A DNA stretch of 45,352 nt, taken from the NCBI GenBank assembly GCA_964494645.1, contig CAZBSH010000016.1, positions 1 through 45,352 of the forward strand. The letters run 5' to 3'. This DNA comes from Christensenella sp964494645 (GTDB taxonomy: Bacteria > Bacillota > Clostridia > Christensenellales > Christensenellaceae). Made by a program: the position numbers and the translations under genes. Every line of letters begins with the position of its first letter. Positions within the stretch are counted from its first letter, which is position 1. Positions 1 through 7,437 of the stretch are shown here, in pieces. Under the pieces are notes generated by a model. The model had not been told where the DNA came from and searched no databases. It saw nothing but the letters and a program-made list of their open reading frames with translations.

Positions 1-636
1 AGCACGGAGCATATCCTGCAAAACGGGGCGTATGTGCGTGAGGGGAATATTTGTTTTGCTGTTGATGGAAAAGAACAGCAGATTATGTCGGCAAAAGAGC
101 TACACATCCCGGGAAAGCACAATTTAGAAAATGCTTTGGCTGCGACCGCGCTTGCATGTCTTTATGGTATATCGGTGGAGGTAGTGGCGGACACACTTCG
201 CATATTTCCCGGCGTCGAACACAGGATTGAGTTTGTTCGCGAAATCAATGGGGTTTCATTCATCAATGATTCCAAGGGAACGAATCCTGACGCAACCATT
301 AACGCAATCCACGCGATGAGTGAGCCGACGGTGCTGATTTTAGGCGGTTATGACAAAAAGAGCGATTTTGAACAGCTTTTCAGGGAGTTTACGCCTATGA
401 TCAAAGCGGTGCTCGTTTTAGGAGATACTGCGCAAAAAATCATAGATGCGGCACAGGCTTGTGGATATGAGAATTATATCAAGGCAAATGGATTTGAAGA
501 TGCGGTGTTGAAAGCGTATAGTATTGCTGAACCGGGCAACAACGTATTGCTTTCTCCGGCGTGTGCGAGCTGGGATATGTTTGAGAATTTTGAGCAGCGC
601 GGATGTGTGTTCAAGGAAATCGTGAAAGGCTTATAG
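1..636 (+). CDS. murD: UDP-N-acetylmuramoylalanine--D-glutamate ligase, C-terminal part (5' end outside window)
   Basis: MurD adds D-glutamate to UDP-MurNAc-L-Ala in the cytoplasm, an ATP-dependent step of peptidoglycan precursor synthesis. The frame is open from base 1, so only about 211 C-terminal residues are present of the roughly 450 usual for the family. Visible family signatures are the substrate-loop sequence NDSKGTNPDAT, the Rossmann-like LILGGYDKKSDF of the C-terminal domain, and the closing block LLSPACASWDMFENFEQRG. The stop at 634-636 lies one base before the ftsW start, so the two genes are probably co-translated. The identity is secure; nothing can be said about the missing N-terminal UDP-binding and ATP-binding parts. 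Confidence 0.95.
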   Translation, partial: STEHILQNGAYVREGNICFAVDGKEQQIMSAKELHIPGKHNLENALAATALACLYGISVEVVADTLRIFPGVEHRIEFVREINGVSFINDSKGTNPDATINAIHAMSEPTVLILGGYDKKSDFEQLFREFTPMIKAVLVLGDTAQKIIDAAQACGYENYIKANGFEDAVLKAYSIAEPGNNVLLSPACASWDMFENFEQRGCVFKEIVKGL

Positions 637-637
637 G

Positions 638-1789
638 ATGCGGAAAACGAATCTCCTGCAGAAGGGGTCGATTGATTATTCGTTATTGATCGTGACATTG
701 ATATTGATTGCGTATGGCTTATTGATGGTATTCAGCGCAAGTTATTATATGGCGCAGTCGTCTAAACTATATGATTATGATGGGTTGGCATTGTTCAAAA
801 AACAGCTTGTTGGGGCGGCGCTTGGCTTAGTATGCATGATATTTTTGATGTTTTTTGATTATAAAAAGCTGATAAAACTGAAATATGTTCTGCTGATTGC
901 GGCGGGGGTATGCCTGATTGCAGTGTTTATTCCCGGTGTTGGTATTAATGTCAACGGCTCCTCCCGTTGGATACAGTTGGGACCGCTTCCGCAGTTGCAA
1001 CCGGCGGAAGTAGCAAAAGTTGCGCTCATTGTGTTTGTCGCCTCGGCAATTTACGTGAATAGAAACAGGATGAACACGTTCCGTTACGGCGTGGTTCCTG
1101 CGCTTTTGGCACTGATCCCCATTTGTATTCTGCTGTGGCAACAACCGAATTTCTCAGCGATCATTGTGCTGTGCGCGCTTACATTTATCATGATATTCGT
1201 CGGAGGAGCGAAGGCGTGGCATCTGGCGGCGATTGGCGGTGTGGGCGTTGCAGGCGGTTTTGCGCTGATGATGATGAAGGATTATCGCGTGGACCGAATC
1301 ACGACATTTCTTGATCCGTGGCAAAATGCTTCAGATGGCGGTTATCAAGTGGTGCAGTCGCTTTATGGAATTGGATCGGGTGGTCTGTTTGGGCAGGGGA
1401 TCGGAAACGGCACACAAAAGCTTTCATGGCTCCCTTATGGGGAATCGGATTTTATTTTTGCGATTATTGCAGAGGAACTGGGTTTGATTGGCGCGATCGT
1501 ATTGCTGGCGTTATTTATCTTTTTGGTTTACAGAGGGATCAAGATTGCGGCACAGGCGCCTGATCTTTTTGGAACGATGCTTGCTACGGGTGTTACCACA
1601 GTGATCGCATTGCAAGTTATTATTAATGTAGGAGTTGTAACGGCTTCGCTGCCGCCTACGGGCGTTTCGCTGCCGTTTATCAGTTATGGCAGTTCGTCTC
1701 TTGTCATATTCATGAGCATGATAGGGATTATGCTCAATATATCAAAACAATCCAGAAGGATTATGATGGCAAAGAGAGCGGAGGAGTAG
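638..1789 (+). CDS. ftsW: SEDS-family peptidoglycan glycosyltransferase FtsW/SpoVE
   Basis: This is a polytopic membrane protein of the SEDS family, which polymerises lipid II into glycan strands at the division septum together with a class B penicillin-binding protein. The 383 residues contain about ten hydrophobic segments. Family signatures are visible: GVGINVNGSSRWIQLG, LQPAEVAKVALIVF, a GESDFIFAIIAEELG block and the C-terminal PPTGVSLPFISYGSSSL. The position directly after murD and before ftsQ favours FtsW (or SpoVE) over RodA. In most Firmicutes murG follows at this point, but here it does not. The gene starts one base after the murD stop. FtsW and SpoVE cannot be separated from sequence alone. 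Confidence 0.93.
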   Translation: MRKTNLLQKGSIDYSLLIVTLILIAYGLLMVFSASYYMAQSSKLYDYDGLALFKKQLVGAALGLVCMIFLMFFDYKKLIKLKYVLLIAAGVCLIAVFIPGVGINVNGSSRWIQLGPLPQLQPAEVAKVALIVFVASAIYVNRNRMNTFRYGVVPALLALIPICILLWQQPNFSAIIVLCALTFIMIFVGGAKAWHLAAIGGVGVAGGFALMMMKDYRVDRITTFLDPWQNASDGGYQVVQSLYGIGSGGLFGQGIGNGTQKLSWLPYGESDFIFAIIAEELGLIGAIVLLALFIFLVYRGIKIAAQAPDLFGTMLATGVTTVIALQVIINVGVVTASLPPTGVSLPFISYGSSSLVIFMSMIGIMLNISKQSRRIMMAKRAEE

Positions 1790-1798
1790 GGAGGAAGA

Positions 1799-2611
1799 AT
1801 GAAAAAGCAACGCAAGAGCAACGTAGGGAAAATAATTTTAGCGGTTGTTTTAATTATATTATTACTCGCGGGAGCGGGATATTTTGTTTATGTATATTTT
1901 CAGGTGGAGGATGTAACGGTAAAGGGAACTGCAAAATATGATACGAGTTATGTTGTAAAGCTGGCGGACGTGCCGCCAAAAACGCATATGTTTATGGTGG
2001 ATAGCGATAAAATAAAGGAAAATATTGAAACGCAACCTTATTTGCAGGTGGATGGCATCGCAAAAAGCTATCCAAAAACCTTGGTCATTACCGTGAGTGA
2101 AAGAGAGCCAAAGGCACTGATTTTGTATGCGGATAAATATTTGCTTGTGGATGGCAGTGCTAACGTACTGGAAATACTTGACGCGCCGCCGGAGCAGCAG
2201 TATCCGGTAGTCAGTGGGATTACCATTGATTCGGTCAATTTGGGGAAAGCGATCGGTACGGAGGATACGTTTAAAGTTTCGGTATTATCAGACATTTTGA
2301 AAGAAATGGGGGCGAAAGAGTTATACGCTACGATTTCTACCATTGATCTTTCGGATATCAACAATATCAGGATGCAATCTTACGATGGGATGATGATAAA
2401 ATTCGGTCAATCGGATAAGATTGCCGACAAAATGAAGTGGATAAAGAAAATGCTGCCTAAGCTGGCGGCAGATGGAAATACAAGCGGTGTATATGATGTA
2501 ACAAGCGGTACGAGCGGTACCTATCGTATGACGGATGACGCAGCGGCGCAGCAAACGCCGGCGGCAACGGGAGAGCCGACTGAGTCAACTGAGCCTGCGA
2601 CGCAGGAGTAG
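1799..2611 (+). CDS. ftsQ: cell division protein FtsQ/DivIB
   Basis: This is a bitopic division protein that links FtsL and DivIC to the septal synthase. The 270 residues show a short Lys/Arg-rich cytoplasmic start, one transmembrane helix at about residues 11-32 (IILAVVLIILLLAGAGYFVY), then a POTRA-like region beginning FQVEDVTVKG and containing TLVITVSEREPKAL. The Thr/Glu/Ala-rich tail from about residue 248 looks disordered. A good ribosome site (GGAGGAAG, 1789-1797) precedes the ATG. The length is close to that of DivIB proteins. The family evolves fast, so the assignment rests on topology, the POTRA-like sequence and its place between ftsW and ftsA-ftsZ. Confidence 0.85.
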   Translation: MKKQRKSNVGKIILAVVLIILLLAGAGYFVYVYFQVEDVTVKGTAKYDTSYVVKLADVPPKTHMFMVDSDKIKENIETQPYLQVDGIAKSYPKTLVITVSEREPKALILYADKYLLVDGSANVLEILDAPPEQQYPVVSGITIDSVNLGKAIGTEDTFKVSVLSDILKEMGAKELYATISTIDLSDINNIRMQSYDGMMIKFGQSDKIADKMKWIKKMLPKLAADGNTSGVYDVTSGTSGTYRMTDDAAAQQTPAATGEPTESTEPATQE

Positions 2612-2704
2612 AAAAGATAATTGAGCCAGAGCAACACTTTTGATAATATTTGCGCATAGATTGCAAAAGTGCAACGGAAATATGACACATATTATATAAA
2701 AGTG

Positions 2705-2733
2705 TTTTGTTTTTTTTTCAATTGTGATATGAT
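2705..2733 (+). promoter_or_regulatory. candidate vegetative promoter for ftsA-ftsZ
   Basis: The -10 hexamer TATGAT at 2728-2733 is preceded by TGA, which makes an extended -10 element. The matching -35 position (2705-2710, TTTTGT) is weak. The site sits in the 176-base gap between ftsQ and ftsA, about 55 bases before the ftsA start, and would let ftsAZ be expressed apart from the cell-wall genes. An imperfect repeat, CACTTTTG at 2635-2642 and CAAAAGTG at 2664-2671, lies upstream with no tract of T after it, so I do not call a terminator there. Confidence 0.5.
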
Positions 2734-2787
2734 AATAAAAATAGTTGTCTAATATAACGGAAAGAATGCCTGAAGGTTGGTTTTTGA

Positions 2788-3969
2788 ATGAAAGATTTCA
2801 AAACAATTATTGAGTTTGGAACTTCTAAAATAGCATGTGCGGTTGCAGAACGTAAACAGCGTATGGGGCTGGAAGTTTTAGGCTATTCTCAAGTCCCCTA
2901 TGCCGGTATCAAGAAAACGAACTGGGTAGATTCTAAGGAAGTAATAGGTGCAGTGGAACAGGCGCTGGAATCCTGTGAGCGACAGGCCGGATTTCGTATC
3001 AGAAATGCAGATGTCGGGATTCCGGGGTCTTTTATCAAAGTATTGAACCGCAAGGCGCAAGTGCCGGTTAAGGGACGTGTGTCGGAGCGGGATATTGATT
3101 TGCTGATCGAACGCGCAAGAAGATTTGATATTATGTCTGATTTGACGCTGGTTCATGAATGGCCTGCTTGGTTTTTGCTTGATGATAATAATGTCTATTT
3201 AGAACCGTATGATATTCCTACAAAGCGTTTAAGGGGTTGTGCGGCTTTTACGCTTGCCAATAAGTTCTTTTTAAACGACGCAATGGATCTGCTGAACCAT
3301 CTTGGTGTGCGCGTGGACTATTTTATCCCTGAACCACTTGCAGAAGCGTTGTATCTCTTGCCTGAGGACAAGCGTGATTCGCTTGCAGTTTTGGTCGATA
3401 TCGGTTATTATAGTACAGATGTATCGCTTGTTTATGGGGATTCGATATTGTTCTTTACTACGATCCCAATGGGCGGAGGACATATCACAAATGATATTTC
3501 ATATGTGATGAAGGTTGAAAAAGAAACGGCGGAACAGTTAAAAAGACGGTATACGTTTGGTCTGTCTGACAATAACAGTATTTCGCAGCTGTTTGCAAAA
3601 GATTCAGGCGGAAAGCTAAAAAAGTATCCGTATGACTTATTGAAAGAGATCATTGATTCCAGAGTGGAGCATCTGCTGTTGATTATCAACAAAATGACAT
3701 CCAGGATGGAAGGAAGTATCGGCAGAAGGATCGAGGTATTTATGACGGGCGGCGGGCTGTCCTTCATGAAGGGGTTTGACAGTTTTTATCGTGCTATTTC
3801 AGGAAGAACCCCTAATTTAATAAAAGTACCAAACACAAAACTTATGCCGCCTGATATGCATGCGGCCTATGCTTTGCTGCAGTATGCGTACGATGGGTAT
3901 ATCCAGAGCAAACCCCCGACGAGAAAGAAAGGTCTTTTTAGTAAGGGGCGGGATGTGCTGTTTGAATAA
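2788..3969 (+). CDS. ftsA: divergent actin-like cell division protein FtsA
   Basis: FtsA polymerises on the membrane and anchors FtsZ. The 393 residues align by eye with the family. The phosphate-1 region is IIEFGTSKIACAVAE (residues 7-21), a 1C-like insertion spans about 80-165, GGGHITNDIS follows, and the adenosine motif is TGGGLSFMKGF. The second phosphate loop is unusual. Residues 203-211 read VDIGYYSTD where FtsA normally has DIGGGTTD, and phosphate-1 has Glu where Asp is usual. Binding or hydrolysis of ATP may therefore be altered. The C-terminus ends KKGLFSKGRDVLFE, a possible short amphipathic membrane anchor. The placement directly before ftsZ supports the call. The ribosome site (AAGG, 2773-2776) is weak. 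Confidence 0.85.
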   Translation: MKDFKTIIEFGTSKIACAVAERKQRMGLEVLGYSQVPYAGIKKTNWVDSKEVIGAVEQALESCERQAGFRIRNADVGIPGSFIKVLNRKAQVPVKGRVSERDIDLLIERARRFDIMSDLTLVHEWPAWFLLDDNNVYLEPYDIPTKRLRGCAAFTLANKFFLNDAMDLLNHLGVRVDYFIPEPLAEALYLLPEDKRDSLAVLVDIGYYSTDVSLVYGDSILFFTTIPMGGGHITNDISYVMKVEKETAEQLKRRYTFGLSDNNSISQLFAKDSGGKLKKYPYDLLKEIIDSRVEHLLLIINKMTSRMEGSIGRRIEVFMTGGGLSFMKGFDSFYRAISGRTPNLIKVPNTKLMPPDMHAAYALLQYAYDGYIQSKPPTRKKGLFSKGRDVLFE

Positions 3970-3996
3970 ATTTATTCATACTCAAGGAGGAGAATT

Positions 3997-5229
3997 ATGT
4001 CGCTCGAATTTGATAATAACAGTGAAAACTTTGCAAAGATCAGAGTTTTCGGAGTAGGTGGAGCAGGAAACAATGCTGTGAACCGAATGATAGAATTTGG
4101 TGTGAAAGGTGCAGAATTGATTGCTGTCAACACGGACAAGCAAGCGCTTTTCTTGTCAAAAGCAGATCAGAAAATACAAATTGGTGAGAAGCTGACCAAG
4201 GGTCTTGGTTCGGGCGCGGATCCGGATACGGGAAGAAAGGCGGCAGAAGAAAGCCGTGAAGAGCTGGAGCAGGCTGTGAAGGGTTCTGATCTGGTGTTTG
4301 TGGCGTGCGGTCTTGGTGGCGGTACGGGAACGGGCGCGGCGCCCGTTGTTGCGGATATCGCCAAAGAAAGCAATGCCCTGACGATCGGGTTTGTAACCAA
4401 ACCTTTCTGGTTTGAAGGACATCCGAGGGCAAAGGCGGCAGACGCGGGATTTGAAACGTTAAAATCTGTCGTTGATACGATTGTCACAATTCCGAATGAT
4501 AAGCTGCTTAACACTGTAGGAAAGGATACTCCGCTTGTGGATGCGTTCCGTGTGGCGGATGATGTGCTTCGCCAAGGGATACAGGGTATTATCGATTTGA
4601 TCGGCAAACCCGCGCTTATCAACCTTGATTTTGCGGATGTGAAAAAGGTTATGACGCTGCGTGGTGTTGCGCATATGGGCATTGGCATCGGCTATGGAGA
4701 AAATAAAACCGTGGAAGCCGCGAAGCAGGCGATCAACAGCCCGTTGCTTGATACGACGATTGAAGGCGCCCGTGGTATTATTTTCAATGTAACAGGTGAT
4801 CCTTCATTGGGTATGTATGAAATACAGGAAGCTGCAAAAATTATCCAGGAAGGCGCAGATCCTGAGGCTGATGTATTCTTTGGTGTATGTATTGATCCTT
4901 CGTTGGATGATGAGGTTCGTATTACGGTGATTGCGACGGGGTTTGATGCACAGGAATCCGCAGATGGCGCTGCGGGGAACACGATTGATGCCTCCGGTAA
5001 GCCTAAGCTGAAAGAAACCATCAGTTTTACAGATGAAGAGCCACTGGATGTGGAGACGTTTTCGTCCCCGGCAAGCAGACAAAAGCCATCGCTTGATGTT
5101 CCGGATGCGCCAAGCATTGGCGGCGGAAGCGGTAATGCGGAAAGTGGGCTTGATATGTTTGGAGATGAGGATCTGGAAATTCCTTCATTCTTGAAGAAGA
5201 AGCCGAGAAGAAACCGCAGCGATTATTAA
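3997..5229 (+). CDS. ftsZ: cell division GTPase FtsZ
   Basis: FtsZ is the tubulin-like GTPase that forms the division ring. The 410 residues show the nucleotide-binding start FGVGGAGNNAVNRM, the tubulin signature GGGTGTG at residues 107-113, the IPNDKLL block and the synergy-loop region NLDFADVKKVM with catalytic-type Asp residues. A variable linker from about residue 320 leads to the conserved C-terminal peptide EIPSFLKKKPRRN, which binds FtsA and other tethers. A strong ribosome site (AGGAGGAG) precedes the ATG. The gene is closed by a terminator 12 bases after the stop. The length is at the upper end for Firmicutes, due to the linker. Confidence 0.98.
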   Translation: MSLEFDNNSENFAKIRVFGVGGAGNNAVNRMIEFGVKGAELIAVNTDKQALFLSKADQKIQIGEKLTKGLGSGADPDTGRKAAEESREELEQAVKGSDLVFVACGLGGGTGTGAAPVVADIAKESNALTIGFVTKPFWFEGHPRAKAADAGFETLKSVVDTIVTIPNDKLLNTVGKDTPLVDAFRVADDVLRQGIQGIIDLIGKPALINLDFADVKKVMTLRGVAHMGIGIGYGENKTVEAAKQAINSPLLDTTIEGARGIIFNVTGDPSLGMYEIQEAAKIIQEGADPEADVFFGVCIDPSLDDEVRITVIATGFDAQESADGAAGNTIDASGKPKLKETISFTDEEPLDVETFSSPASRQKPSLDVPDAPSIGGGSGNAESGLDMFGDEDLEIPSFLKKKPRRNRSDY

Positions 5230-5240
5230 TCAGAAAACAA

Positions 5241-5271
5241 AAACTCCTTGCTTTTGGCAGGGAGTTTTTTT
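5241..5271 (+). terminator. Rho-independent terminator after ftsZ
   Basis: An 11-base-pair stem (5241-5251 with 5257-5267, one G-U pair) and a five-base loop are followed by a run of T. It closes the division cluster. Confidence 0.9.
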
Positions 5272-5293
5272 AGTGTTTGCAAGTTAAAAAAGC

Positions 5294-5324
5294 TTGTAAA
5301 ATAATGTAAAAAAAGGGATATGAT
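5294..5324 (+). promoter_or_regulatory. candidate promoter of the sigma factor gene
   Basis: TTGTAA at 5294-5299 and TATGAT at 5319-5324 are separated by 19 bases, longer than the ideal 17. The site is the best promoter-like sequence in the 213-base gap between ftsZ and the sigma gene. It is directly abutted by a perfect inverted repeat at 5325-5359. Confidence 0.4.
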
Positions 5325-5359
5325 GTTTTAATGAAAAATAAATAGATAATCATTAAAAC
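5325..5359 (+). repeat. perfect 10-bp inverted repeat (possible operator or leader hairpin)
   Basis: GTTTTAATGA at 5325-5334 is the exact reverse complement of TCATTAAAAC at 5350-5359, with a 15-base AT-rich spacer. It begins directly after the predicted -10 box, so it covers the expected transcription start. It could be a repressor site or a hairpin at the mRNA 5' end. There is no T-run after it, so it is not a terminator. Confidence 0.6.
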
Positions 5360-5442
5360 GTACGACATAAAACGACAAAATAATTGAAATATCGCATGAT
5401 ATGATGATAACAGATAAGACAAACATGAGGAGTATACTCGGA

Positions 5443-6036
5443 ATGAAAGGAATACCGGTCATTGCTGAACAGGATAAAAACGCGATTTGCCGGAGAAAAA
5501 CGAAAGCGGAACTGATTGAGGAACATTTGGATGTTGTGTCTATTCTTGCATGTAAATATGCGAATTCTCATGTAAAAAAAGAAGAATTGATATCCGTGGG
5601 GAGCATTGGGCTTATTAAAGCGGCTGAGAGCTTTGACACAAACAAAAATGTTAAATTCAGTACATATGCTTCAACATGTATCAAAAATGAAATGCTTATG
5701 TTTTTGCGCAGCAGCTTACGTGCCGTAAAAGAAGTTTCTTTGGATGAAACGATAGCAGGAGGCGATAACTTAAAGCTGGAAGATTTGCTGGGGACAGACG
5801 CAGATGTAGTGTGGGACATTGTCGAAAAGCAAGAAAACAGAAAGCTGCTGGAAGAAATGCTCACACATTTGCCGAAGCAAGAACAGGAAATCGTTAACTA
5901 TCGTTTTGGGCTAAAGGGATATCCTGAAAAAACACAAAAAGAGTTGGCACATCTGATGGGACTTTCACAATCTTATATTTCCAAAGTTGAAAAACGAATC
6001 CTGACCACGATGAGAAAGAAAATAAACGCTCGTTAA
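5443..6036 (+). CDS. RNA polymerase sigma factor, SigE/SigK-like
   Basis: This is a sigma-70 family factor of group 3. Region 2 reads EELISVGSIGLIKAAESF then KFSTYASTCIKNEMLMFLRS, closest in memory to the mother-cell sporulation factors SigE and SigK. Region 4 carries the helix-turn-helix TQKELAHLMGLSQSYISKVEKR. The start at 5443 is chosen because AGGAG at 5428-5432 lies 10 bases upstream; the longer form from 5401 has no ribosome site. From 5443 the protein is 197 residues and has no hydrophobic pro-sequence, unlike pro-SigE and pro-SigK. No spoIIGA gene lies between it and ftsZ, and no sigG follows. SigE versus SigK versus a non-sporulation factor is open. Confidence 0.85.
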   Translation: MKGIPVIAEQDKNAICRRKTKAELIEEHLDVVSILACKYANSHVKKEELISVGSIGLIKAAESFDTNKNVKFSTYASTCIKNEMLMFLRSSLRAVKEVSLDETIAGGDNLKLEDLLGTDADVVWDIVEKQENRKLLEEMLTHLPKQEQEIVNYRFGLKGYPEKTQKELAHLMGLSQSYISKVEKRILTTMRKKINAR

Positions 6037-6060
6037 AGCATCTGAAAAAGATGCTTTTTT
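6035..6060 (+). terminator. Rho-independent terminator after the sigma gene
   Basis: AAAGCATCT and AGATGCTTT (6035-6043 with 6049-6057) form a perfect nine-pair stem with a five-base loop, followed by T residues. It overlaps the stop codon. Confidence 0.85.
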
Positions 6061-6073
6061 CAACTAAATATGG

Positions 6074-6079
6074 TATAAT
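6074..6079 (+). promoter_or_regulatory. extended -10 promoter for nrdR
   Basis: A consensus TATAAT at 6074-6079 is preceded by TGG, giving an extended -10. The -35 position falls inside the upstream terminator and is poor (ATGCTT). It probably drives nrdR-pgeF and perhaps the desulfurase. Confidence 0.55.
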
Positions 6080-6128
6080 GTGCATGTTTGTAACTGGATT
6101 CTTCTCAATATGTATGGAGGAAAAAAAG

Positions 6129-6584
6129 GTGAAGTGTATTTATTGTGATTTTGCGGAAAGTAAAGTTGTAGATTCGAGACCTGTTGATGATGGGACTTCC
6201 ATTCGCCGTCGCCGCGAATGCTTGAGCTGCGGAAAGCGTTTTACCACATATGAAAAGGTGGAAAGCCTTCCTGTGTTTGTTGTAAAAAAGGATGGGAAAC
6301 GAGAAGCCTTCGATATTGAGAAAATCAAAAAGGGCGTTGTGAAGGCGTGCGAAAAGCGTGAGGTATCATATGAAGAGATCGAGGCATTGATCAATGAGAT
6401 CGAGCGTGCGGTATATAATTCTCCTAAGCAGGAAATCAGCTCTCATGAAGTAGGTGAGGTTGTCATGGATGGATTGCGTAAGCTGGATGAAGTAGCTTAT
6501 GTGCGGTTTGCGTCCGTTTACCGGCAGTTTAAGGATATCAATACGTTTAAGGAAGAGCTGAACAAGCTTTTGACGGAGAAATAA
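6129..6584 (+). CDS. nrdR: transcriptional repressor NrdR
   Basis: NrdR is the zinc and ATP/dATP-binding repressor of ribonucleotide reductase genes. From the GTG at 6129 the protein has 151 residues, the usual size. A zinc ribbon uses Cys3, Cys6, Cys31 and Cys34 with SIRRRRECLSCGKRFTTYE, and an ATP-cone follows (VVKKDGKREAFDIEKIKKGV). The GTG is preferred over upstream in-frame ATGs because GGAGG at 6116-6120 is eight bases away and the zinc ribbon begins at residue 3, as in the family. No ribonucleotide reductase gene is in the window, so its targets are elsewhere. Confidence 0.96.
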   Translation: MKCIYCDFAESKVVDSRPVDDGTSIRRRRECLSCGKRFTTYEKVESLPVFVVKKDGKREAFDIEKIKKGVVKACEKREVSYEEIEALINEIERAVYNSPKQEISSHEVGEVVMDGLRKLDEVAYVRFASVYRQFKDINTFKEELNKLLTEK

Positions 6585-6595
6585 CGGAGAAATAA

Positions 6596-7423
6596 ATGAC
6601 AGGTTTTACAAAACACGTACAGCATGGGTTTGAACAGCGCGAAAAGGACGGCGTCCAATATTTTGTGATTCCGTCTTTTATTGATGCAGGAATAAAAAAG
6701 CATTGTTTTACGACGCGTAACGGCGGTGTGAGCGAAGGTGTTTACGCTACGCTTAACCTGAGCAGGACGCGCGAACAGAGCCCGGAAAACAAAAAAGAAA
6801 ATTTAGAGCGTGTGTGTAACGCTATGGGCGTAACATATGAGAGCGTAACGCTTGTTAATTATGCTCACGGCGACGGGGTTTATCCGGTTGATAAAAGCGA
6901 TGTTGGCAAGGGGATCACGAAAGAGACGGATTTACCGCCGTGTGATGCTTTGGTGATACGCGAAAGCGGTATTACGGCGCATACATTACACGCAGATTGC
7001 GTACCGCTTTTTTTTGTGGATCCTGTAAAACATGTTGCCTGCGTCAGTCATGCGGGGTGGAGAGGCGTGTATTACGGGATTGTCGGTAATATTATCAAAA
7101 TATTTGAGGAATGCGGCTGCAAGCCGGAGGATATTCTGGTGGGGATCGGCCCTCATATCATGCATTGTTGTTTTGAAGTGCAAGAGGATGTAGCCAAACC
7201 GTTTGTTGAGAAGTTTGGCGCGGAGGTGACGCACAAGCGGCAGGAGAGGATCTATGTTGATTTACAGCTGGCGTTGCTGAGTCAAATGGAACGGTGCGGC
7301 TTGCTGGCGGAGCGTATCACATGTGCTGATATGTGTACTTGTTGTCGTGAAGATTTGTTTTATTCTCACAGAAGGGATTGCGGAAAAACGGGTGCGATGG
7401 GCTCGTTTATCGCATTTGATTGA
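6596..7423 (+). CDS. pgeF: purine nucleoside phosphorylase / laccase-domain protein PgeF (YfiH family)
   Basis: This belongs to the YfiH (DUF152) family, long labelled polyphenol oxidase and later shown to act on purine nucleosides and to check for wrongly incorporated L-Ser in peptidoglycan precursors. The 275 residues retain the likely metal ligands His91 (YAHGDGV), Cys135 (HADCVPLFF) and His152 (SHAGWRGVYYGIV), and the IGPHI block. A ribosome site (GGAG, 6586-6589) lies six bases before ATG. The gene starts 11 bases after nrdR, and the gap is part of an 11-base tandem duplication. The exact substrate is unknown here. Confidence 0.88.
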   Translation: MTGFTKHVQHGFEQREKDGVQYFVIPSFIDAGIKKHCFTTRNGGVSEGVYATLNLSRTREQSPENKKENLERVCNAMGVTYESVTLVNYAHGDGVYPVDKSDVGKGITKETDLPPCDALVIRESGITAHTLHADCVPLFFVDPVKHVACVSHAGWRGVYYGIVGNIIKIFEECGCKPEDILVGIGPHIMHCCFEVQEDVAKPFVEKFGAEVTHKRQERIYVDLQLALLSQMERCGLLAERITCADMCTCCREDLFYSHRRDCGKTGAMGSFIAFD

Positions 7424-7437
7424 GCAGGAAACAGGAC

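Noticed and set aside
1123..1563. Two further plus-strand frames inside ftsW
   Set aside because: They are out-of-frame readings of a well-conserved membrane protein gene and have no ribosome sites.
2635..2671. CACTTTTG/CAAAAGTG inverted repeat after ftsQ as a terminator
   Set aside because: The stem is eight pairs with a 21-base loop and no T-run follows.
2766..2813. 15-codon frame overlapping the ftsA start as a leader peptide
   Set aside because: It is short, has no ribosome site or pattern, and overlaps the coding start by chance.
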